From Methanothrix sp. (lineage in GTDB: Archaea; Halobacteriota; Methanosarcinia; Methanotrichales; Methanotrichaceae), in contig JAQVZT010000174.1 in assembly GCA_028708055.1 (NCBI GenBank), positions 1-5,822 of the forward strand: DNA of 5,822 nucleotides, in the 5' to 3' direction. The notes under the pieces are model-generated. The model searched no databases. It was not told where the DNA came from and saw only the letters and a list, made by a program, of their open reading frames with translations. Shown here piece after piece: positions 1 to 3,990 of the stretch; the stretch's first letter is position 1; every line of letters begins with the position of its first letter. The position numbers and the translations under genes are program-made.

Positions 1-321
1 ATTGAGAGCATTGCCCTGTTTGCCGGATTGATCCTATCGGTTCAGGCGCCCCTAAACCGCAAGCTTGAGGCTCTGGTGGCATCCACTCTGTCCATATATC
101 TCTTGAACATTGTGAGAAATGGATTCGTGCTCATGGCCTATGGCGGGAGCTGGTTTGGAGAGGGCAGTTTTGATATAGCCCATAATATAATTGCAAAGAT
201 CGGATCTACGATTGCCCTTCTGGCCATATCTTACCTGGTATTTCTGCTCTTGCCGGAGCTTTTATCAATCATTGATGATCTTGCAGCAGAGATCAAACCA
301 AGGAGAAAGGATACGGCATGA
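1..321 (+). CDS. artA: Archaeosortase A, C-terminal part (5' end outside window)
   Basis: This is the last 106 residues of an integral membrane transpeptidase-like enzyme. Archaeosortase A processes proteins with a PGF-CTERM tail, removing the C-terminal membrane segment and handing the protein to a lipid anchor. The frame is open from base 1. Visible family marks are ESIALFAGLIL at the left edge, the catalytic-type Arg in LLNIVRNGFV (about residue 39 of the fragment), FDIAHNIIAKIGS with a conserved His (about residue 61), and a final hydrophobic helix ending in LLPEL before a charged tail. Exosortase/archaeosortase enzymes use a Cys, an Arg and a His or Arg. The Cys should lie about three residues before the window and cannot be checked. 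The stop overlaps the start of pssD (ATGA), so the two are translationally coupled. Assignment is from remembered family motifs and is strong for the exosortase superfamily, slightly weaker for the ArtA subclass. Confidence 0.88.
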   Translation: MESIALFAGLILSVQAPLNRKLEALVASTLSIYLLNIVRNGFVLMAYGGSWFGEGSFDIAHNIIAKIGSTIALLAISYLVFLLLPELLSIIDDLAAEIKPRRKDTA

Positions 322-905
322 AGCTAGCGAGAAATTCAACCGTCTGGGTAATGGCGCCCGTCTTTCTCACCGTGTGGCTTGCCGCCACAGGAATCTGGCT
401 TCTGTCAGCTGTATCTCTGGCGGGATTTGTTTTCATGATATTCTTTCACAGGGACCCGGATCGCCTCCCCAGCGGGGATGGTATGCTCTCCCCTGCAGAC
501 GGAAAGATCATCCAGGCCAACTCGGGAAAAATCACCATCTTCATGAGTCCATCCAATGTTCACGTCAACCGGGCCCCACTGGATGGATATGTTCGCAATA
601 TCGAATACCGGAAAGGCACCCATCTGCCAGCTTTCATGGGACGGGCAACCAAGAATCAGCAGAACAGGATGCATTTGGAAACTGTGGACGGAATCATGGA
701 GCTGCGCCAGATAACCGGAACCCTGGTGAGAGAAATCGTTTGCTATGTTCATCCCGGTGATCAGGTGTCGCGAGGAGAGAGAATAGGCATGATCCGCTTC
801 GGTTCAAGGGTGGAGGTCAGCATTCCTGCGGGCTACACTCTGCTTGTAAATAAGGGAGACAAGGTCCGGGCAGGAGAGACAGTGGTTGCAGTGAGGAATT
901 CATGA
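318..905 (+). CDS. pssD: Archaetidylserine (phosphatidylserine) decarboxylase, pyruvoyl-dependent
   Basis: A 195-residue enzyme that removes CO2 from archaetidylserine to give archaetidylethanolamine, at the cytoplasmic membrane. Residues 8-43 form one or two membrane segments, followed by FFHRDPDR, the usual basic motif at the membrane edge. Then come LSPADGKI (58-65, Asp61), SPSNVHVNRAP (77-87, His82), LPAFMGRATKNQQN (103-116) and IRFGSRVE (159-166). The Gly162-Ser163 bond is the expected self-cleavage point, with Ser163 becoming the pyruvoyl group (the LGST motif of bacterial enzymes is FGSR here). The length fits the short archaeal form. The ATG overlaps the artA stop by ATGA, with AGGAG at 301-305 and AAGG at 307-310 upstream. 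The gene end overlaps pssA in the same way. No key residue is missing. In Haloferax volcanii the orthologue is needed for archaeosortase substrate anchoring (recalled knowledge). Confidence 0.93.
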   Translation: MKLARNSTVWVMAPVFLTVWLAATGIWLLSAVSLAGFVFMIFFHRDPDRLPSGDGMLSPADGKIIQANSGKITIFMSPSNVHVNRAPLDGYVRNIEYRKGTHLPAFMGRATKNQQNRMHLETVDGIMELRQITGTLVREIVCYVHPGDQVSRGERIGMIRFGSRVEVSIPAGYTLLVNKGDKVRAGETVVAVRNS

Positions 906-1576
906 ATGTCTTTCGGGTCATACGGCTGCCGGACCTGTTCACACTCCTGAATGTCGCTTTTGGATTCCTGGCGCTTCTTGCAGTCGGTGGAGCATGGGGA
1001 GCCATTTATCCCCAGTACTCTGTGGTGTTCATCCTTCTGGCCGCCATGGCAGATGGCCTGGACGGATTCCTGGCGAGAAAGTTCGGAGGCAGTCCTCTTG
1101 GCGCAAACCTCGATTCGCTTGCCGACCTGATCTCCTTTGGAGCTGCGCCCGCATTTCTGGCCATCACGGCATTTCATCTGCCTCCCCGCCTCTGGCTCCT
1201 GGGCATCTTCTTCTTGCTATGCGGAGCGCTCCGCCTGGCCAGGTTCAATGTGGCCAACCGAGGCGGCGACGCATTCTTTGAGGGACTGCCCATTCCCGCT
1301 GCCGGAATAGCCCTTTCGGCCAGCGTTCTCCTGGGAAGGCCGGCACTATCCACGGCGCTCATGCTCTTTCTGGCGCTGCTCATGGTGAGCAGCATCTCCT
1401 ATCCTAAGATCAAAGACCTTCGCGTAATGGCAATACTTGGCAGCATATTTCTGGTGGTGGGATTGTTCCTCTTCCGCCAGCATGATATCCTGCAGGCCAC
1501 GCTTGTGGTCATAATTCTTGTCGCACTCTATCTTGGCAGTCCGGTGGTGATCTCACGCCTACGAAAAAAGAGATAG
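902..1576 (+). CDS. pssA: CDP-archaeol (CDP-diacylglycerol)-serine O-phosphatidyltransferase
   Basis: A 224-residue multi-pass membrane enzyme of the CDP-alcohol phosphatidyltransferase family. It transfers the lipid phosphate of CDP-archaeol to serine, making archaetidylserine, the substrate of the upstream decarboxylase. The family motif DxxDGxxAR(x7)GxxxDxxxD is complete: Asp51, Asp54, Gly55, Ala58, Arg59, Gly67, Asp71 and Asp75. Two further segments, RLARFNV (111-117) and FEGLPIPAAG (126-135), are typical of the type II PssA subfamily and argue for serine rather than inositol or glycerol phosphate as acceptor. About seven or eight hydrophobic segments are visible, and the protein ends in a basic tail, RLRKKR. 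The ATG sits in an ATGA overlap with pssD, with GAGGA at 893-897 as ribosome binding site. The last codons contain the heptamer A_AAA_AAG directly before the stop, relevant to how mptD is translated. Confidence 0.94.
   Translation: MNVFRVIRLPDLFTLLNVAFGFLALLAVGGAWGAIYPQYSVVFILLAAMADGLDGFLARKFGGSPLGANLDSLADLISFGAAPAFLAITAFHLPPRLWLLGIFFLLCGALRLARFNVANRGGDAFFEGLPIPAAGIALSASVLLGRPALSTALMLFLALLMVSSISYPKIKDLRVMAILGSIFLVVGLFLFRQHDILQATLVVIILVALYLGSPVVISRLRKKR
1543..1552 (+). promoter_or_regulatory. Strong Shine-Dalgarno-like sequence inside the end of pssA
   Basis: GGTGGTGATC differs by one base from GGAGGTGATC, the complement of the archaeal 16S rRNA 3' end. Its GGTG core (1546-1549) lies five bases before the ACG codon at 1555, which is in the mptD frame. 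It could serve initiation at that ACG. It also lies upstream of the slippery heptamer at 1564-1570, where an internal Shine-Dalgarno can stimulate -1 frameshifting. It encodes Val-Val-Ile of PssA, so chance is possible. Confidence 0.5.
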
Positions 1577-1881
1577 CCGCTTTTGAGGCGGGCATAAAGC
1601 TTGGAGCGCTCTACCATCAGTTTGTGGGTGCGCCGGTCAGCCTGACGACCGCAGGCAGCCTGGAAGAGGCCATGGAAAAGAGCATCTCACTACAACCATA
1701 TGTGAAGAACGTGAGTGTTCAGATCGACCGCAAGATGCTATCTGATAACTTCTTTGGCTACGGCGAGCTGGAGGGGCGCATGATCATCGCCCAGGTGAAG
1801 ATCGATTTTGAAGGTGAGATCGTGAGCGCCAGGCTGGAGTACGACACCGAGAAAAAGTATCCGCTCATGAAATTGATCTAA
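1555..1881 (+). CDS. mptD: Archaeal dihydroneopterin aldolase MptD; start codon non-canonical or by frameshift
   Basis: MptD cleaves 7,8-dihydroneopterin to 6-hydroxymethyl-dihydropterin and glycolaldehyde in methanopterin synthesis; it is a small soluble archaeal enzyme unrelated to bacterial FolB. Recognised from memory of the family: EIAAFEAGIKLGALYHQF near the N-terminus, FVGAPVS, the SLEEAMEKSI helix, LQPYVKNVSVQID, and the C-terminal LEYDTEKKYPLMK, whose Tyr is conserved. The only standard start in frame is GTG at 1624, which would remove the first conserved block, including the Glu of FEAG, and has no ribosome binding site. The frame is open back to a TGA at 1483-1485 without ATG, GTG or TTG. 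I place the start at ACG 1555 (108 residues, beginning PTKKEIAAFEAG after the initiator), behind a near-perfect Shine-Dalgarno. A -1 frameshift from pssA at 1564-1570 would instead give a 326-residue fusion. Family call is firm; the start is not. Confidence 0.82.
   Translation, partial: TPTKKEIAAFEAGIKLGALYHQFVGAPVSLTTAGSLEEAMEKSISLQPYVKNVSVQIDRKMLSDNFFGYGELEGRMIIAQVKIDFEGEIVSARLEYDTEKKYPLMKLI
1564..1570 (+). other. Candidate -1 slippery heptamer A_AAA_AAG at the end of pssA
   Basis: In the pssA frame the heptamer reads A AAA AAG, the exact X_XXY_YYZ form used in E. coli dnaX, and the pssA stop TAG (1574-1576) follows after one codon. Slipping back one base would continue as GAG ATA GCC, precisely the conserved MptD frame. 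A Shine-Dalgarno-like sequence lies upstream (1543-1552). Downstream only a weak stem, CCGC 1577-1580 with GCGG 1588-1591, is visible. A run of six A in a compact operon may also occur by chance, and could be the site of a sequencing indel. Confidence 0.35.
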
Positions 1882-1888
1882 GTAGATC

Positions 1889-1911
1889 GGCAAAAATAGC
1901 CCTGGCAAAAA
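1889..1911 (-). terminator. U-tract termination region of guaAb
   Basis: On the minus strand, 54-76 bases past the guaAb stop, two TTTTT tracts occur (plus-strand AAAAA at 1907-1911 and 1892-1896), each part of a direct repeat GGCAAAAA. Archaeal RNA polymerase terminates on such tracts without needing a hairpin. The plus strand of this 83-base convergent gap has no comparable T tract, so where the artA-mptD transcript stops is not evident. Confidence 0.5.
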
Positions 1912-1964
1912 GAGTATTATGGCTGATATCTCATTGAGTATCTCGTTGGGACATCTATAGCCCT

Positions 1965-2888
1965 TTACTCGAACTCAATCGTTCCCGGAGGTTTGGGTGT
2001 CAGGTCGTAGACCACTCTGGCAACGGTTGGAATCTCGCTTGTTATGCGGCTGGAGATGCGCTTGAGCGTCTCCCAGGGCAGCTCCATCGCCTCCGCAGTC
2101 ATGGCATCTCGGGAGGATACGGAACGGACCGCCACCACCCAGCCATAGACCCGGATGTCGCCCTTCACGCCCGTCGCTTTGCCGAGCAGTGCCGCAAAAG
2201 CCTGCCAGGGATGAAATTTCTCCACCTCTTCCTCTACAATCACATTGGCTTTGCGCACCACATCCAGCTTCTCGGATGTGACCTCGCCAAGGATGCGCAC
2301 CGATAGTCCCGGTCCGGGATAAGGCATTCTCTCGCTGATCTCTTCGGGAAGGCCTAGGGCCCTGGCAACTTCGCGAACCTCGTCTTTATACAGGTCGCGC
2401 AGGGGCTCGACTATGGTCTTGAAATCCATGCAAGAGGGCAGACCACCAACATTATGATGGGCCTTGATTCCGCCGTCAGACTCAATTCTATCCGGGTAGA
2501 TAGTCCCCTGCATGAGGCAATCGCCTCCGATCTTGCGTGACTGCTCCTCGAAGACGCGAATGAATGTCTCTCCCACGATCTTTCTCTTAGTTTCAGGGTC
2601 CGTGACCCCTTTTAGAGCATTGAGAAAACGCTCATGCGCATTTACGCGCACTAGACCGATGCCCTGGAAGAGCTGCTCAATTCGATCCGACTCATCCTGC
2701 CTCATGAGTCCAGAGTCCACATAAACAGGAACCAGGCGATCCCCAATAGCGCGATGGCCCAGCATGGCGCATACCGAGCTGTCTACGCCACCCGACAATC
2801 CAATGATGGCTCGGCCCCTTACATCGCGCCTGATTTCCGCGATGGCATCCTCTATGAAACGTTGCACATTCATGGCCATAGTTAGCAT
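1965..2888 (-). CDS. guaAb: GMP synthase [glutamine-hydrolysing] subunit B (ATP-pyrophosphatase/synthetase subunit)
   Basis: It converts XMP to GMP using ATP and ammonia delivered by a separate glutaminase subunit (GuaAa), the split arrangement usual in archaea; no glutaminase gene is in this window. The 307-residue protein holds the PP-loop SGGVDSS (32-38) near the N-terminus, QGTIYPDRIES (127-137), KAHHNVGGLP (142-151) and PYPGPGLSVRILG (189-201), where the usual Phe is Tyr. It ends in the dimerisation domain, with DLTPKPPGTIEFE at the C-terminus. All match the family at normal length. Three in-frame ATGs lie at residues 1, 4 and 6. The second (2879) has GGGGAT nine bases upstream and may be the true start; family members usually begin close to MNVQRFIEDAI. 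It is convergent with mptD and divergent from the secreted-protein gene at 3200. A likely promoter is the element at 2935-2985. Confidence 0.96.
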   Translation of the reverse strand: MLTMAMNVQRFIEDAIAEIRRDVRGRAIIGLSGGVDSSVCAMLGHRAIGDRLVPVYVDSGLMRQDESDRIEQLFQGIGLVRVNAHERFLNALKGVTDPETKRKIVGETFIRVFEEQSRKIGGDCLMQGTIYPDRIESDGGIKAHHNVGGLPSCMDFKTIVEPLRDLYKDEVREVARALGLPEEISERMPYPGPGLSVRILGEVTSEKLDVVRKANVIVEEEVEKFHPWQAFAALLGKATGVKGDIRVYGWVVAVRSVSSRDAMTAEAMELPWETLKRISSRITSEIPTVARVVYDLTPKPPGTIEFE

Positions 2889-2934
2889 CCCCGGCTTTGA
2901 GGATAATAGGCTTGCGGTTATGATTCTGGGTCAT

Positions 2935-2985
2935 CTAGATGAAATCAATATGACCTGTACCTGAAAAAAAGGGCTATAAATTATG
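2935..2985 (-). promoter_or_regulatory. Promoter-like element upstream of guaAb, shared with 5641-5690
   Basis: On the minus strand this reads AATTTATAG (TATA-like, about 2976-2984), then CCCTTTTTTTCA and a stretch ending in CTAG. A TATA centred near 2980 would place the RNA start about 2953, giving a leader of some 65-75 bases before guaAb. The same arrangement, ungapped with 29 of 38 identical bases over 2935-2972, occurs at 5641-5678 upstream of the other minus-strand gene. The TATA-like core also reads as TATAAATTA on the plus strand (2975-2983), with an A-rich run before it, so the element could fire in either direction. Confidence 0.45.
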
Positions 2986-3003
2986 ATAGACTTGGATTGT
3001 ATA

Positions 3004-3071
3004 GGCAAGAAGATAGTTGGGGCCTTGCCATCCGTACCTCCTGAAAAGAGGGCCTCCCTCCGGCCCTCTTT
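3004..3071 (+). other. Two tandem hairpins in the guaAb / secreted-protein intergenic region; possible small RNA or leader
   Basis: Hairpin one pairs GGCAAG (3004-3009) with CTTGCC (3024-3029). Hairpin two is a perfect 10-bp stem, AAAGAGGGCC (3045-3054) with GGCCCTCTTT (3062-3071), around the 7-base loop TCCCTCC. A plus-strand TATA-like TATAAATTA at 2975-2983, preceded by seven A, would put an RNA start near 3003, just at hairpin one. This could be an independent small RNA or the 5' leader of the 3200 gene. The minus-strand reading of hairpin two ends in TTTT and resembles an intrinsic terminator, but no minus-strand gene lies immediately upstream to need it. The strand is therefore uncertain. 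Confidence 0.4.
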
Positions 3072-3095
3072 GCGGATCGCAGTCATAATAAAAAT

Positions 3096-3125
3096 CGCAA
3101 ATAAACGCAAATAATCGCAAATATT
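3096..3125 (+). repeat. Three tandem 10-base units CGCAAATAWW
   Basis: CGCAAATAAA (3096-3105), CGCAAATAAT (3106-3115) and CGCAAATATT (3116-3125) follow each other without spacers. The inverse, TTTGCG, is at 3069-3074. The 10-base period is close to one helical turn, so a protein binding each unit would sit on one face of the DNA. The array ends about 25 bases before the proposed TATA box of the 3200 gene, a position suited to an activator or operator. Simple replication slippage in AT-rich DNA is the alternative. Confidence 0.6.
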
Positions 3126-3147
3126 GGAAATTGAGGCGGAGCCAAAA

Positions 3148-3193
3148 TCAATAAATTTTTGCTAAGAAAATGGCATAGGAAGTAAATCAGGTG
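3148..3193 (+). promoter_or_regulatory. Promoter and Shine-Dalgarno of the secreted-protein gene
   Basis: AATAAATTT at about 3150-3158, preceded by CCAAAATC, is a plausible TATA box. It would start RNA near 3180, leaving a leader of about 20 bases. AGGTG at 3189-3193 lies six bases before the ATG at 3200 and matches the archaeal Shine-Dalgarno, which fixes that start. The TATA assignment is weaker because the region is AT-rich throughout. Confidence 0.5.
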
Positions 3194-3199
3194 TAATAA

Positions 3200-3853
3200 A
3201 TGAATCACACAAGAGTCATGGTGTGCATGGCGGCGCTCGCCGTCTGTCTGCTGATCGGTATAGCGTGGGGAGAAGACTACCTGGATGGCGGATACGTGAG
3301 CACCTACGACCGCTCATCAATGATGGATGAAGGGATTTCTGGCATGGTTAAGTGGCTGGATCTGCCCGTTCCCGGCAGCGCCTTTGTGCCCTACAGAGAA
3401 TACTACAAGACCGTCGTAACGCCGGCAATGTATGTGATGAGCGACGCGGTGAGCAGCCCGGTCCCCTATGGCATCGCAGGACAGACTCCCCTGGGAGTCT
3501 ACTACAGAAACGGTCTATGGCTGCCGTATGCAACCTATGCTTCATCGCAGGCCACCAGGAGCAATGACCTCTGGATATCCGGCCAGACCAACTGGACCCA
3601 GTATGCAGCAATCCCGCTGGGCTCATCGCTTCAACTGGTGGCCAGTGTGCCATCAGGCGGAGAAGGCAGCTTCTTCAAGCTGATCCAGACCGATATAGTC
3701 AATACCGATTACAGGGCGGATAAATTCGGGCCGGGATATAGCAGCATGAGCTTCATCGCCGGGCAGCCGGGAAGGCACATTTTCTACTTTGTGGTGAACA
3801 ACCAGCCGAGCAACGTGGTCATAGTGGATGTGTTCTATCAGGCTTCTGGCTGA
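3200..3853 (+). CDS. Secreted protein of unknown function with Sec signal peptide
   Basis: A 217-residue protein I do not recognise by name. Residues 1-24 form a Sec-type signal peptide: basic MNHTR, a hydrophobic stretch to IGIAWG, and a probable cut AWG|ED. The mature part has no transmembrane helix, no Cys, and many Tyr, Ser, Gly and Pro residues, as in extracellular beta-sandwich proteins. It contains short segments such as PYGIAGQTPLGVYYRNGLW and a C-terminal stretch with SMSFIAGQPGRHIFYFVVNN and SNVVIVDVFY, which resembles an immunoglobulin-like strand pattern. There is no lipobox, no PGF-CTERM and no C-terminal anchor, so it is probably released or bound to other surface components. 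The start is fixed by AGGTG at the right spacing, and a hairpin terminator follows, so it is probably a single-gene unit. Gene reality is well supported; function is unknown. Confidence 0.85.
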   Translation: MNHTRVMVCMAALAVCLLIGIAWGEDYLDGGYVSTYDRSSMMDEGISGMVKWLDLPVPGSAFVPYREYYKTVVTPAMYVMSDAVSSPVPYGIAGQTPLGVYYRNGLWLPYATYASSQATRSNDLWISGQTNWTQYAAIPLGSSLQLVASVPSGGEGSFFKLIQTDIVNTDYRADKFGPGYSSMSFIAGQPGRHIFYFVVNNQPSNVVIVDVFYQASG

Positions 3854-3894
3854 CGATTTAACCCGAATATCTGAGCCCAGGACTGGAAGAAGCC

Positions 3895-3918
3895 AGGCGA
3901 AGATTCGCCTTATTTTTT
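3895..3918 (+). terminator. Hairpin plus T-tract terminator of the secreted-protein gene
   Basis: AGGCGAA (3895-3901) pairs with TTCGCCT (3904-3910), at least 6 bp once the loop is opened, and is followed by TATTTTTT (3911-3918). It lies about 40 bases after the stop of the 3200 gene. The form is that of a bacterial intrinsic terminator; archaeal polymerase would stop at the T run. Confidence 0.75.
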
Positions 3919-3925
3919 CGCGCTG

Positions 3926-3967
3926 GCTCTCTATCTCTAGCTCACTATCTCTGGCACTCTATCGTTA
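3926..3967 (+). repeat. Imperfect 14-base tandem repeat, three units
   Basis: GCTCTCTATCTCTA (3926-3939) and GCTCACTATCTCTG (3940-3953) differ at two positions, and a degenerate third unit, GCACTCTATCG, begins at 3954. The array lies between the ends of two convergent genes, after the terminator of one and before the stop of the other. On the minus strand it is an AGAGATAG-rich tract. No function is evident. Confidence 0.6.
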
Positions 3968-3990
3968 CTGCCTTGCTTTAACAGTCGCGT

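Noticed and set aside
405..752. Antisense open frame inside pssD
   Set aside because: A shadow of the pssD coding frame, with no start signals or recognisable product.
191..760. 189-codon open frame overlapping artA and pssD on the plus strand
   Set aside because: It runs in another frame through two clearly recognised genes; its translation is rich in Arg, His, Pro and Cys and has no domain.
1624..1881. GTG at 1624 as the true start of mptD
   Set aside because: It removes the conserved N-terminal block, and no Shine-Dalgarno precedes it.
3045..3071. Perfect hairpin as an ordinary plus-strand terminator
   Set aside because: There is no plus-strand gene just upstream, and its T residues are inside the stem and followed by GCGG, not by a T tract.
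3096..3125. CRISPR array
   Set aside because: The units are 10 bases long with no spacers, so this is a short tandem repeat.
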